From Mucilaginibacter_A sp964251965 (lineage in GTDB: Bacteria; Bacteroidota; Bacteroidia; Sphingobacteriales; Sphingobacteriaceae), in contig CAXULQ010000011.1 in NCBI GenBank assembly GCA_964251965.1, forward strand, positions 47,272 to 111,271: 64,000 nt of DNA, given 5' to 3'. This document shows, piece after piece, positions 43,250 through 52,326 of this stretch. Position 1 is the first letter of the stretch. Every line of letters starts with the position of its first letter. The translations under genes and the position numbers were made by a program. A model generated the notes under the pieces. That model saw only the letters and a list, made by a program, of their open reading frames with translations, was not told where the DNA came from and did no database searches.

Positions 43250-44185
43250 ATGGACGATCAAAACCCACAAACACCAGCCAAAAAATCCAATGTTGTTTAT
43301 TTTTTAATTGTTGTTGTATTGGCTCTGCTTGGCACAAACGCTTATCTGTATTTTCAGAAAAATAAATCAGACGAAAAATTAGTTTACCAGATAAACGACG
43401 ATAATAAAGTGCTGGTTAAAACGCAAACAACTTTAAAAGCATCATTAGATAGTTTAACCACACAATTAGACTCTGCCAATAGTGGGAAACACCGGGTTTC
43501 GGAAGCATTACAAGCTAAAGATGAAGAGTTGAAAGCTAAAATTGCACAGTTAAAAAAAGCACTTGCCAGCGGAAATTTAACCGCTCAGGAGTTAAATTCT
43601 GCAAAAGAAGATATTAAGCAACTGCGCTATTTTGTTACTAAATATACTGCAGATATTGAGGAGCTGAAAACCCAAAACAAATCTTTAACAGTTGAAAGGG
43701 ACACGCTTAAAACAAACCTCGCCACGGTTAACCAAAAAGCAACTACTTTGCAACAGCAAAACCAGGAGTTGAACACAAAAGTGCAAACAGCGGCAGCAAT
43801 TAAATCTTCAACGGTATCTATAACTGCTTATAAAGTTAGATCAAGCGGAAAAGAAGTTGAAGTTACACGGGCAGCTGCTGCTAAAAAAATCAAAGTTAAC
43901 TTTGCTGTAGCCACTAATGATTTGGCCCAATCAGGCTTACATGATATTTATCTTAGAATAATTGACCCGACAGGAAACCTGGTAACGGGAGGTGATTCGG
44001 GAAATTTTACAATCAATGCCCAAGACTTACAATATACTTACAAAAGCTCTATTGATTTTAAGAATGATGGAAGCGGTTATACCATCGATTGGGTTAATCC
44101 TGCGGCTTTCCAAAAAGGAACTTATTCTGTTTTATTATATGCCGATGGTTATCAAATGGGGAAATCCTCTTTCAACCTCAGGTAA
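43250..44185 (+). CDS. membrane-anchored coiled-coil protein
   Basis: 311 residues. A short cytoplasmic N-terminus, one transmembrane helix at about 14-33 (NVVYFLIVVVLALLGTNAYL), a coiled coil from about 38 to 180 rich in Lys, Gln, Leu and Asn, then a beta-domain (about 185-311) that starts with STVSITAYKVRSSGKEVEV. The topology suggests a periplasmic rod carrying a small beta domain. I do not recognise the family; a cell-envelope structural or sensing role is a guess. It ends at a clear terminator. Confidence 0.75.
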   Translation: MDDQNPQTPAKKSNVVYFLIVVVLALLGTNAYLYFQKNKSDEKLVYQINDDNKVLVKTQTTLKASLDSLTTQLDSANSGKHRVSEALQAKDEELKAKIAQLKKALASGNLTAQELNSAKEDIKQLRYFVTKYTADIEELKTQNKSLTVERDTLKTNLATVNQKATTLQQQNQELNTKVQTAAAIKSSTVSITAYKVRSSGKEVEVTRAAAAKKIKVNFAVATNDLAQSGLHDIYLRIIDPTGNLVTGGDSGNFTINAQDLQYTYKSSIDFKNDGSGYTIDWVNPAAFQKGTYSVLLYADGYQMGKSSFNLR

Positions 44186-44205
44186 AACCAACAGTAATTT
44201 TTATT

Positions 44206-44236
44206 AAAAAAGGGATTTTAACCAGTCCCTTTTTTA
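44206..44236 (+). terminator. rho-independent terminator
   Basis: AAAAAAGGGA, loop TTTTAACCAG, TCCCTTTTTT; it follows the coiled-coil protein gene by 20 bases and is itself followed after 6 bases by a repeat copy. Confidence 0.85.
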
Positions 44237-44241
44237 TGCGG

Positions 44242-44253
44242 TAAAAGAAGCAT
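44242..44253 (-). repeat. TGCTTCTTTTA repeat between convergent genes
   Basis: TAAAAGAAGCAT preceded by GCGG; it lies between the terminator at 44206 and the end of the sensor kinase gene at 44276. Confidence 0.8.
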
Positions 44254-44275
44254 CCTGCAACAACGAAGAAAATAT

Positions 44276-47200
44276 TTAGACGATCGTTTGGATCGAAGCA
44301 GAAGGAAAAACCAAGTGAAAGGTTGTACCGATATTAATTTCTGTTTCAAACCAGATTTTGCCTCCCGTGTTTTCTATCACGTTTTTGATAAAAGCCAAAC
44401 CAAGCCCGGTGCCAGAACTTTTGGTAGTAAAATTGGGCTGAAAAATGTTTTTACGAACGTTTTCCGGGATGCCGTCGCCGTTATCATTTAAGTCGATTGT
44501 AATATTGTCTTCAGTTGCTTGATAAGTTATGGTAATAATGCCTGTTCGGCCAACCGGCATCGCTTCGATCGAATTTTTAAGGAGGTTATTAAAGCAACGC
44601 AACAATTGGTCTTTATCTGCCCGGATTAAATACAAATCTGTTGAAGGTGTGTAATCAATACGGATGTTATCATTAGGATTAAAAACACCTGTTGCCCTGG
44701 AAATTATATCATAAATATTAACCACTTCTGGTTTCGTATCCGGCAATCTGGCAAAATCAGAAAACTCCGTGGCAATACGCGACAAGCTTTCGATCTGTTC
44801 AATAAAAGAAGAGCTGAACCGCTCGAACTTCTGGTCAAACTTTGGGTCTTTGTCTTTCCAAGCTTTTTGCAGCAGTTGTAAACCTAATTTTAATGGTGTC
44901 AGTGGGTTTTTTATTTCATGTGCCACTTGTTTTGCCATTTCGCGCCAGGCATTTTCTCTTTCAGATTTGGCCAGTTTGTTGGCACTTAACTCTAAAGAAG
45001 CAATCATTTTGTTATATTCTTTAATTAGCGAACCTATTTCATCATCCCGCTTCCAGTCAATCGGCTCGGTTTTACGGCCATACATCGTATTGCTTAAACC
45101 TTGCTGGATCAAGTTAAGCGGGTTGGTAATTTTTTTGGCGATAAAAACAGCAAACAAACCAATTGCCACCAGTACCAATGCGTAGGCGTTAAGCATAGAG
45201 TTGATAAAATAACCCATGCGTGCATTATATTCGATATCGTTCGTGAAATAAGGCAGTTGCAAAAAGTTTACCACAACGTTTTTAGCATTGTAAATAGGCA
45301 CATAGGCAGAGCGGAATTTAAATTTTCCAATCTCTTCATCGTTTAAAAGTTCTGATTTCTGCAAGCGCTTCATTTCTATAAAAGCTTTTGCATTCATTCG
45401 GCGCGCAATTAAACCATCATCATATAATTTGGGTTTTGTATATAATATAGGTACGCCGGTGGTATCAAAAAGCATCAAATCCACAGAATAGGTTTCGGCA
45501 AAAGCATTAAATTTTAGTTCCCGTTCTTCCTGGTTCTTTAGGTCACTATCCATCAGCTGCGCTTCGTAATCGTTAGCAATATGCTTTATTTTAAGATGGT
45601 TCAAGTCGTCCTGCTGTTTTTGGTCCTGTTGCCGGAAGGTAAGAATAGTAACTACACCAATAATTAACAACGTAAAAACAACCGAAGTAACCATAGATAT
45701 TTGGATACGCGTTTTGTACAAAATGCTATTTGTCGCTACGCTCAAACTCCAGAAAAAGTGGTTAAGGCTTAACGTTTTTAATTGTTCCCACAACCAGTAA
45801 AAGGTTATTACCAGCAGTGTGAAAACCAGGAAAATAACAAAGAAGAAAATAAAGATCGAGACCATATCGGCCAAAGCCTTATCCTCAATGCTTATAACAA
45901 CCAGCTTACGTTCGTTAGGTTGATAAAACGTATGGCTGTAACTGGGATTGGTTGTTTCCGATTCAAGATAAGTTTTCTGTATGCCTTTAAACTCGTTGTT
46001 AAACAAGTTGTATTCGTATTTTCCATTCTGGTTAAGCAATTTTCCATCCTGGTAAAAAGCATAAGAATAGTTTTTAAAATCATTTTGCCGGATTATATTT
46101 TTATCCTGCAGTAATGGCGGAAAAAAATTGTCGTTTTCTAAAGATTTCGATTTTAAATCAACAACCAATGTCCCAATGATCCCTTGTTTTGATTTTACCG
46201 GGATGAGTGCAAAATATTTCCTCATTCCAAAAGCATCTGTTTCACGGTAAAAAAACTGTGTGCCTGGTACTTTAAGCGAACTGAACTGCACTAAACTCTT
46301 AAAATCAACTAAATCATAATCCTGCTGACCGGAAATGTTATGCTGGTTACTATCATAAACATAAATTACAAAATCATATATGGAGAGGTAATCGTCAAAA
46401 TACAGTTTTCGGAGATGGTTTTTTAGATAGATACTGTTTTTATCTGTATTAGAAAAATAGCGAACTAAGTTTTGATCAGTGCTGATGCTGTTTTCAATCC
46501 CTTTAAAAACATATTCTGCATTATAATCGGCCGTGTTCGTCAGCTTTTGTATCAATTCGCGCCTATTGGTAAGTTCAAGGTTATGCTGAATGTAAGAAAG
46601 CTTGATTGTTGCAATAAGTGAGGATACGCCCATGATAACAACATAAGCAACAGCAGGCATTTTACCATTTTGGTAAAAAACATTATAAGCACGCATACCA
46701 ACAATTACTGCCCAAAGCAGGTAAAACCAGGTAAAATATTGGTAATGATAGATATGCCAAATGTTTACCAGCACAATCATGATAACAAAAACAATAAGTT
46801 TGGCCTTGCCGGAGATGTTAAGTTTGGTACAAATGCTGATACAGGTTTCAGCAATTAAAAAAAACACCAGGTAGGACAGGCACAGCATAATGGTGCCTAA
46901 AAAATTTAATACCGTTAAATTAAGCAGGTTGTCAATATCAAACTTAATTTTTGAACTGGAGATCAGATCGCTAAACACATCTGAAAAAGAAACTGACAAA
47001 CCCAGAAGCAGCAAAATCATCAGCAGTAATATCATGTAGCTTGCTATTGGGCTGCTAACCGGTTTTATAATCCTGTTTCGGTTACTGTAAACAAAAACAG
47101 CAAACCAGCTTATGAAAAGGATGACTAAAGCAATATCCTGAACAGAAAAAAACGAAGCATAAAGTGTATTAAGTGACAATGAATGAACCGATTGATCAAC

Positions 47201-48001
47201 AGAAGAATGGCCAAACCAGTGAAAAAAGAAGTTTACACCGATACATATCAGCACAAATACGGCAGCCATTAGTACTGCCCATGCACTGTAACCTTTATCG
47301 GCAATATAACTGCAAAAATTAAACACCAGGATAAAAAGAATAGCAATACTCAAAACCCACAGAATAAGTTCGGTAAAGGCAAGAGAGCTTTGCTGCGAGC
47401 CAGGTTTTAGCTTCACTGAAAATAACAGTACATGATGTAACGTAGTTATCGGGAAGGATTGCTTTTCTTTTAGCTGCGCAAAATCAATATAATCGTCCTC
47501 TAAAAGCTGCGACGAAAAATCATTTTTGAGGTATTGGTTCTGATAATGGTATGCTGCTTTTATCGGGATAAAAAACAGAACGGAAAAATCACCTTCTGTT
47601 TTTTTGATGGCCTCGTAATAACCATTTTTTCTATGGATAAAAGAAGTACCGGTTTTGTAGGCCGAAGAACTATCGGGAGCGATGCGTATGCTGCTCCAAA
47701 AATCAAGCTTATTGTTTTTGTAGGTACAGAAATATATTTTTTTACTTTTTGAAAATTCTTCAATCAGCCTTAAAGCTTCTTTTTCGTCCCGGCCAAGGTT
47801 TTTTAGTTTCTTTAAATTGATTGGGTCTTTTAAAAAAGCCTCTACAATAGCTTCATGGTCATTTAGGTTTTTTTGTAAAGTAAGCGCAGAACTTGCCAGT
47901 ATATTTTGAGAATTATACGACATTTTTACTGATAAAGCCGTTAAAGAAAGGCTTATACACAGTACCACCAACAGCAAACGTACTTTAACAGATGTATTCA
48001 A
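44276..48001 (-). CDS. very large membrane sensor histidine kinase (NtrY-like)
   Basis: 1241 residues, much larger than usual. An N-terminal helix and sensor region are followed by a block of about 8-10 transmembrane helices (about 210-480), a second periplasmic region, a helix near 740, a further sensor region, then HAMP (KKITNPLNLIQQGLSNTMYG). The kinase core has H-box VAHEIKNPLTPLKLG (His near 1026), N-box NNLLKNSIEAM and G-boxes DLNDNGDGIPE and GTGLGLAFIKNVIENTGGKI. No linked response regulator is visible. The C-terminal architecture resembles NtrY. The signal is unknown; the layered membrane domains suggest envelope sensing. Confidence 0.9.
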   Translation of the reverse strand: MNTSVKVRLLLVVLCISLSLTALSVKMSYNSQNILASSALTLQKNLNDHEAIVEAFLKDPINLKKLKNLGRDEKEALRLIEEFSKSKKIYFCTYKNNKLDFWSSIRIAPDSSSAYKTGTSFIHRKNGYYEAIKKTEGDFSVLFFIPIKAAYHYQNQYLKNDFSSQLLEDDYIDFAQLKEKQSFPITTLHHVLLFSVKLKPGSQQSSLAFTELILWVLSIAILFILVFNFCSYIADKGYSAWAVLMAAVFVLICIGVNFFFHWFGHSSVDQSVHSLSLNTLYASFFSVQDIALVILFISWFAVFVYSNRNRIIKPVSSPIASYMILLLMILLLLGLSVSFSDVFSDLISSSKIKFDIDNLLNLTVLNFLGTIMLCLSYLVFFLIAETCISICTKLNISGKAKLIVFVIMIVLVNIWHIYHYQYFTWFYLLWAVIVGMRAYNVFYQNGKMPAVAYVVIMGVSSLIATIKLSYIQHNLELTNRRELIQKLTNTADYNAEYVFKGIENSISTDQNLVRYFSNTDKNSIYLKNHLRKLYFDDYLSIYDFVIYVYDSNQHNISGQQDYDLVDFKSLVQFSSLKVPGTQFFYRETDAFGMRKYFALIPVKSKQGIIGTLVVDLKSKSLENDNFFPPLLQDKNIIRQNDFKNYSYAFYQDGKLLNQNGKYEYNLFNNEFKGIQKTYLESETTNPSYSHTFYQPNERKLVVISIEDKALADMVSIFIFFFVIFLVFTLLVITFYWLWEQLKTLSLNHFFWSLSVATNSILYKTRIQISMVTSVVFTLLIIGVVTILTFRQQDQKQQDDLNHLKIKHIANDYEAQLMDSDLKNQEERELKFNAFAETYSVDLMLFDTTGVPILYTKPKLYDDGLIARRMNAKAFIEMKRLQKSELLNDEEIGKFKFRSAYVPIYNAKNVVVNFLQLPYFTNDIEYNARMGYFINSMLNAYALVLVAIGLFAVFIAKKITNPLNLIQQGLSNTMYGRKTEPIDWKRDDEIGSLIKEYNKMIASLELSANKLAKSERENAWREMAKQVAHEIKNPLTPLKLGLQLLQKAWKDKDPKFDQKFERFSSSFIEQIESLSRIATEFSDFARLPDTKPEVVNIYDIISRATGVFNPNDNIRIDYTPSTDLYLIRADKDQLLRCFNNLLKNSIEAMPVGRTGIITITYQATEDNITIDLNDNGDGIPENVRKNIFQPNFTTKSSGTGLGLAFIKNVIENTGGKIWFETEINIGTTFHLVFPSASIQTIV

Positions 48002-48055
48002 AGCAATAATTCAACCTGTATAAAAGTAGTATAATTTAGCCCGAAAATAAATTAT

Positions 48056-48940
48056 TTATGCTATCCAGGCGTGCTCTGTTACTATGTTTCGGTCCAGCTT
48101 TTTTACCAAGCCTTGCAACACATTTCCCGGGCCGGTTTCTACAAAACAGGTTGCACCATCTTGCAGCATTCTTTGCATAGTTTGTGTCCATCTTACTGCG
48201 CCGGTAAGCTGTCTATTTAAGTTGATTTTTATCGTGTCCGGATCTGTTGTTGGCTGGGCACTTACGTTTTGATAAACCGGGCAAACAGGTACTTTAATTG
48301 CTGTATTTAAAATTGCAGTTTCCAGTTCCACACGCGCCAGTTCCATCAAAGGAGAATGGAAGGCACCGCCAACATTAAGCAGTACAACCCGTTTTGCCCC
48401 GGCTGCTTTTAATTTTTCGCTTGCTTCGTTTACGCCTTCTATTGTGCCGGAAATAACCAATTGCCCGGGGCAATTATAATTGGCCGGAACAACCACGCGT
48501 GTAACCTGGTGGCAAATATCTTCTACTGTAAAATCATCCAAACCTAAAACTGCAGCCATAGCAGAGGGTTGTATTTCGCAGGCATGCTGCATGGCATTTG
48601 CCCGTGCTGCAACCAACCGCAGCCCGTCTTCAAAAGCAATTGCACCAGCAGCAACCAAGGCAGAAAACTCGCCTAAAGAATGGCCTGCAACCATTTCCGG
48701 CTTAAACGAACTGCCTAAAGTTTTAGCTAAAATAACCGAATGTAAAAATATGGCCGGCTGCGTTACTTTAGTTTGTTTCAAATCTTCATCCGTACCGTTA
48801 AACATTACATCGGTAATGCGGAAACCTAAAATTTGATTAGCATTTTCAAATAATTCCCTGGCTTCTTCATGCTTTTCGTATAAACCAGTTGCCATTCCGG
48901 TAAATTGCGCACCTTGTCCAGGAAATATATATGCTTTCAT
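48056..48940 (-). CDS. fabD: [acyl-carrier-protein] S-malonyltransferase
   Basis: 294 residues. It loads malonyl groups from CoA to ACP for fatty acid synthesis. Motifs are FPGQGAQFTGM, the nucleophile GHSLGEFSAL (S88), the catalytic histidine in GGAFHSPLM and NLNRQLTGAVRWTQTM. Length and motif order are normal. The nearest upstream gene on the same strand is folE, 24 bases away, so it may be read from the same message. Confidence 0.95.
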   Translation of the reverse strand: MKAYIFPGQGAQFTGMATGLYEKHEEARELFENANQILGFRITDVMFNGTDEDLKQTKVTQPAIFLHSVILAKTLGSSFKPEMVAGHSLGEFSALVAAGAIAFEDGLRLVAARANAMQHACEIQPSAMAAVLGLDDFTVEDICHQVTRVVVPANYNCPGQLVISGTIEGVNEASEKLKAAGAKRVVLLNVGGAFHSPLMELARVELETAILNTAIKVPVCPVYQNVSAQPTTDPDTIKINLNRQLTGAVRWTQTMQRMLQDGATCFVETGPGNVLQGLVKKLDRNIVTEHAWIA

Positions 48941-48964
48941 CTTATAATAAACTGTTTTAGTGGT

Positions 48965-49606
48965 TTAAATTAATTTGGAAGAGATCAACTGTAAAAATTC
49001 AATTCTTGTTTTTTCCTGGAGAAATGCGCCCGTAAAAGCAGAAGTAGTGGTAACGGAATTTTGCTTTTGGATGCCGCGCATGCTCATGCACAAATGCCTG
49101 CATTCTATCACAATGCCAACGCCAACAGGTTTTAAAGTTTCTTGTATGCAATCGCGGATTTCGTTGGTCAAACGTTCCTGCACCTGCAACCTTCGGGCAA
49201 AAGCATCTACCACGCGCGGGATTTTACTTAAACCAACAATATGTCCGTTCGGGATATAAGCTACATGTGCTTTGCCAAAAAACGGCAGCATATGGTGCTC
49301 GCACATCGAGTAAACCTCAATATCTTTTACCACAACCATCTGGCTGTATTCTTCCTTAAACATGGCAGATTTTAAAATATCTACCGGGTTTAAATCATAG
49401 CCATGGGTAAGGTAAGTTAAAGATTTGGCAACACGTTCCGGGGTTTTTAACAGCCCGTCGCGCTGAGGGTTCTCGCCTAACTGACTTAAAATATCCTGGT
49501 AATGGCTTGCAATTTTATCAATCATCTCCGGGTTATAACGGTCTATTTTAAGGTAGCCGTCCACTTCTTCCTCGGTATCATGACTGTGGTTTTCATTATT
49601 CATCAT
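48965..49606 (-). CDS. folE: GTP cyclohydrolase I
   Basis: 213 residues. It converts GTP to 7,8-dihydroneopterin triphosphate. Zinc ligands are in VYSMCEHHMLPF (C102, H105) and ECRHLCMSMRG; GLSKIPRVVDAFARRLQVQE and TSAFTGAF are family hallmarks. The adjacent QueD-like gene uses its product, so the pair probably serves 7-deazaguanine (queuosine) synthesis as well as folate. Confidence 0.95.
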   Translation of the reverse strand: MMNNENHSHDTEEEVDGYLKIDRYNPEMIDKIASHYQDILSQLGENPQRDGLLKTPERVAKSLTYLTHGYDLNPVDILKSAMFKEEYSQMVVVKDIEVYSMCEHHMLPFFGKAHVAYIPNGHIVGLSKIPRVVDAFARRLQVQERLTNEIRDCIQETLKPVGVGIVIECRHLCMSMRGIQKQNSVTTTSAFTGAFLQEKTRIEFLQLISSKLI

Positions 49607-49612
49607 GTTCTG

Positions 49613-49627
49613 ATACTTCTTTTAATC
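49613..49627 (+). repeat. diverged repeat between folE and the QueD-like gene
   Basis: ATACTTCTTTTAATC; one base from the core (G to A). It fills the 15-base gap between the two genes and overlaps the QueD-like stop. Confidence 0.4.
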
Positions 49628-50041
49628 ACCAAAATATTCGGCCGAGTTGTTTTCTGTTTCATATAGTTTAACCGAATGTAAAAAAACGCCCTGATGCTGC
49701 TCAATTGGTTTTTTAAGCTGGTTAAAAATTTCAATACACACCCATTCCGTCGAAGCCATTTTCCCTTGCATAAAATCTACATCCAGGTTGATGTTTTTAT
49801 GATCCAGCTTTTCAATCACATAATTATTGATGATCACTTTCAGGTCTTTTAAATCCATCAGATAACCTGTTTCCTGCGTAATATTGCCTTTAATCGTCAC
49901 AAATAAATTGTAATTGTGGCCGTGCCAGTTAGGGTTGGCGCACTTGCCAAACATGGCTTCGTTTTGCTCGGCACTCCACTCTTCGCGGTACATTCGGTGT
50001 GCTGCGTTAAAGTGTTCTTTGCGTGTAATGTAGATCATCAT
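49622..50041 (-). CDS. queD: 6-carboxytetrahydropterin synthase / PTPS family (QueD-like)
   Basis: 139 residues. Zinc histidines H15 (FNAAHRM) and H40/H42 (NPNWHGHNY), catalytic C34 in GKCANPN, and the sequence GYLMDLKDLK typical of the family. It converts dihydroneopterin triphosphate, the FolE product, to 6-carboxytetrahydropterin on the way to preQ0, or to a pyruvoyl-pterin in eukaryote-like enzymes; position next to folE fits either. Divergent from mqnB. Confidence 0.88.
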   Translation of the reverse strand: MMIYITRKEHFNAAHRMYREEWSAEQNEAMFGKCANPNWHGHNYNLFVTIKGNITQETGYLMDLKDLKVIINNYVIEKLDHKNINLDVDFMQGKMASTEWVCIEIFNQLKKPIEQHQGVFLHSVKLYETENNSAEYFGD

Positions 50042-50111
50042 AATTAAATTGCTGCAAATATATCAAAACAAAAGAAGCCTGCTATTTTTAACTTTGCCAC
50101 AAATAGCACAC

Positions 50112-50726
50112 ATGAATATTTTGCTTGTAGCCGCAACCCAACCCGAAATACAGCCTTTGTTAAATCATTTTAGAGAAGAAAAACCTTTTGATGTTTTAAT
50201 TACCGGCGTTGGAATGGTTGCCACAGCTTTTGCTTTGGGACAACATTTGGCGCATAAAAAATACGATCTGGCCATCAATCTTGGAATTGCCGGAAGCTTT
50301 GACCGCCATATTGCTTTAGGCGAAGTTGTGGAAGTTGAAGAAGATATTTTGGCTGAACTTGGAGCAGAAGACGACAACCATTTTTTAAGTATTGAAGATT
50401 TAGGTTTTGGAGAAAGCAGATTTTTGTCTATCCATCAACTCAATTCAATGCTTCTTTTATCGATGAAAAAAGTGCGTTCCATCACAGTAAATACAGTTCA
50501 TGGTGAAGAAAAATCAATCCAAAAAATAACCGAACGGTTACAACCGCAATTAGAAAGTATGGAAGGCGCGGCTTTTTTTTATGCCTGTAAAAGAAGCATG
50601 GTGCCTTCGGTGCAAATCAGGTCGGTGTCAAATTACGTGGAAAAACGCAACCGCGAAAACTGGAAAATTGGATTGGCCGTTAAGAACTTAAATGATTTTG
50701 CAATTGAACTTTTAGAGAAGTTGTAA
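50112..50726 (+). CDS. mqnB: futalosine hydrolase
   Basis: 204 residues from the ATG at 50112; the open frame extends upstream to a TTG at 50049, but the family N-terminus MNILLVAATQPEIQPLL fits the ATG. It cleaves futalosine to dehypoxanthine futalosine in the alternative menaquinone pathway. Nucleosidase motifs are ITGVGMVATAFALG, LAINLGIAGSFD and ESMEGAAFFYAC, with the catalytic Asp position probably replaced in the VSNYVEKRNRENW stretch, as in MqnB. The gene carries two inverted repeat copies in its coding sequence. mqnD follows after a palindromic spacer. Confidence 0.9.
   Translation: MNILLVAATQPEIQPLLNHFREEKPFDVLITGVGMVATAFALGQHLAHKKYDLAINLGIAGSFDRHIALGEVVEVEEDILAELGAEDDNHFLSIEDLGFGESRFLSIHQLNSMLLLSMKKVRSITVNTVHGEEKSIQKITERLQPQLESMEGAAFFYACKRSMVPSVQIRSVSNYVEKRNRENWKIGLAVKNLNDFAIELLEKL
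50448..50599. repeat. inverted TGCTTCTTTTA pair inside mqnB
   Basis: ATGCTTCTTTTATCGATG at 50448-50465 encodes MLLLSM (from about residue 113); the complement TAAAAGAAGCAT at 50588-50599 encodes KRSM (about 160). Both arms are exact and in frame within a recognisable enzyme. Confidence 0.8.
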
Positions 50727-50736
50727 GCTGATCCGC

Positions 50737-50818
50737 TGTCATCCTGAACATGTTTCAATATCTCTCTTGCCAGGCCGAAACCTTGCTTTTAGGATAACGA
50801 AACAAGTTCGGCATGACA
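50737..50818. repeat. REP-like palindrome, second class
   Basis: TGTCATCCTGAACATGTTTC against GAAACAAGTTCGGCATGACA, an imperfect 20 bp inverted repeat with a ~40-base centre. From memory, this TCATCCTGAAC...GAAACAAG type is a frequent intergenic palindrome in Bacteroidota. It lies between mqnB and mqnD. Confidence 0.75.
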
Positions 50819-50861
50819 AAAACAGACAACTTATAACCTAAAAACCTACAACCGAACCATA

Positions 50862-51713
50862 ATGAAACTAACCCTTGGCTTTTCGCCTTGCCCAAACGAT
50901 ACTTTTATTTTTGATGCTTTAATCCACCATAAAATTGACACCGAAGGTTTAGATTTTGAAGTGTTTTTTGATGATGTGGAAACACTTAACCAAAAAGCTT
51001 TTCGCGGAGAACTGGACATTACGAAACTCAGTTATCACGCTTTTGCTCACGTAACCAACCAATATGTTTTGCTGGATGCCGGAAGTGCGCTTGGCTTTGG
51101 CGTTGGCCCGTTGCTGATTTGTAAAGATGAAAAGTTTTTAGACCCGGAATATCTCAAAACTCAAATTCAAAATTTAAAGATTGCCATTCCCGGAAAATAT
51201 ACAACTGCAAATTTTCTGCTCAGCTTAGCTTTCCCCGAAGGAAAAAACAAAACCGAAGTGCTTTTTTCAGAAATTGAAAACCAATTACTAAATGGAGAAA
51301 CGGACCTTGGTTTGATTATCCACGAAAACCGGTTTACTTATCAGGACAAAGGTTTGCACAAAATTATCGATCTGGGCGATTATTGGGAACAACAAACCGG
51401 CTGCGCCATTCCGCTTGGCGGAATTGTTGCCAATAGAAGTTTACCGAAAGAAATTCCGCATAAAATTAACCGCGTTTTAAGAAAATCAGTGGAATTTGCT
51501 TTTGAAAACCCAAAATCCGGATTAGAATTTATTCGATTACATTCTCAGGAAATGAGCGAAGACGTGATGTACAAACACATTGACCTTTACGTCAATAAAT
51601 ATTCGGTTGATTTAGGCGAAGAAGGCCGGAAAGCAATTCAGATTCTGTTTGATAAAGCTTTAGCATCAGGCGTAATTCCGGAAGTTGACCAAGGGCTTTT
51701 TTTAACGGTATAA
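50862..51713 (+). CDS. mqnD: 1,4-dihydroxy-6-naphthoate synthase
   Basis: 283 residues. It acts on cyclic dehypoxanthine futalosine to give 1,4-dihydroxy-6-naphthoate. Family motifs are TLGFSPCPNDTFIFDALIHH at the N-terminus, DITKLSYHAFAHV, GFGVGPLLI, TTANFLLSLAFP, LIIHENRFTY and GCAIPLGGIVANRSL. A periplasmic-binding-protein fold, cytoplasmic. With mqnB it documents futalosine-route menaquinone synthesis; mqnA and mqnC are not in the window. Confidence 0.94.
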   Translation: MKLTLGFSPCPNDTFIFDALIHHKIDTEGLDFEVFFDDVETLNQKAFRGELDITKLSYHAFAHVTNQYVLLDAGSALGFGVGPLLICKDEKFLDPEYLKTQIQNLKIAIPGKYTTANFLLSLAFPEGKNKTEVLFSEIENQLLNGETDLGLIIHENRFTYQDKGLHKIIDLGDYWEQQTGCAIPLGGIVANRSLPKEIPHKINRVLRKSVEFAFENPKSGLEFIRLHSQEMSEDVMYKHIDLYVNKYSVDLGEEGRKAIQILFDKALASGVIPEVDQGLFLTV

Positions 51714-51750
51714 TTTTGGTTTTTCTACTGTTTTTACCTGCTAATTTTAC

Positions 51751-51908
51751 TTAACAGATTCTACGCGAAACCAATCAAGATCAGCATAACCAGAATCATT
51801 GGTTTGCGAAGTGCGTGTACAAAAAATACCCGTTTTAGCACCGATCCAAGTATGTAGATTAAAAAAACTATTTACTTTTTTCATAGTTGCCCATGCTTCT
51901 TTTACCGG
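51751..51908 (-). pseudogene. GH43-type glycoside hydrolase, C-terminal fragment
   Basis: On minus the frame reads from 51908 to a TAA at 51751-51753: KVNSFFNLHTWIGAKTGIFC then SGYADLDWFRVE, the typical tail of GH43 xylosidase/arabinosidase enzymes with an appended beta domain. There is no start and no catalytic barrel; only the last ~50 residues remain. The upstream break coincides with a TGCTTCTTTTA repeat, and the stop of the SGNH fragment (51909-51911) is in the same frame directly upstream. Confidence 0.7.
51893..51908 (+). repeat. TGCTTCTTTTA repeat at the junction of two gene fragments
   Basis: ATGCTTCTTTTACCGG. On minus it is the first sequence after the SGNH-fragment stop and also the first codons (V-K-E-A) of the open GH43 fragment. 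Confidence 0.85.
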
Positions 51909-52109
51909 TTATTTTTTTGTTTCGGCTGGATGTACAATGTGTTCGGCCAAATCTAAATGCAAAGTTTTGATATCCGCCAAAACGATTTGAGCCATTTTTC
52001 TTGCGCCTAATTCATTAAAGTGAGTATCGTCCTGCTTTCCTTCGGGATAATTTGGATGCTCGTTTGGCTGCAAATGATTATACATTAGCTTAGAAGTTTC
52101 CGCGCACAC
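51909..52109 (-). pseudogene. SGNH-hydrolase (rhamnogalacturonan acetylesterase-like), C-terminal fragment
   Basis: About 66 codons with HLQPNEHPNYPEGKQDDTHF and NELGARKMAQIVLADI, matching the last block of rhamnogalacturonan acetylesterases, including the catalytic D-x-x-H pair (DDTH). The GDS nucleophile block is missing, so the protein cannot be active. It begins within a SusD-like remnant in a different frame, showing a deletion or fusion joint near 52095-52110. Confidence 0.75.
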
Positions 52110-52288
52110 AAGCCTTTAACAGCACCTTTTGTAATTCGCTCATCACGTGCAGAAACATCAGTACGCCAAGGCACTAAATTTTCTGCTGTTTTTAAATCAT
52201 TTAAAATGTGTTCGTAAATTACATCACGATCTGTTTTTGCAATTATTAAAGTCGGCTGATCGGCAGACGGAGCAAATTGGGCGTCTGT
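52095..52288 (-). pseudogene. SusD/RagB-type lipoprotein, internal fragment
   Basis: On minus, the frame from about 52288 reads TDAQFAPSADQPTLIIAKTD, VIYEHILNDLKTAENLVPWR and RITKGAVKGL, the helical TPR-like region conserved in SusD proteins (a DL-x-x-AE-x-x-L-P motif, then R-x-T-K-G-A). A stop precedes it, and the frame is lost at its junction with the SGNH fragment. It is the remains of the substrate-binding lipoprotein of a former polysaccharide-utilisation locus. Confidence 0.75.
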
Positions 52289-52326
52289 TCATGCTGATAA
52301 ACTGGTTTTGCCCTCTAAATTTACCT

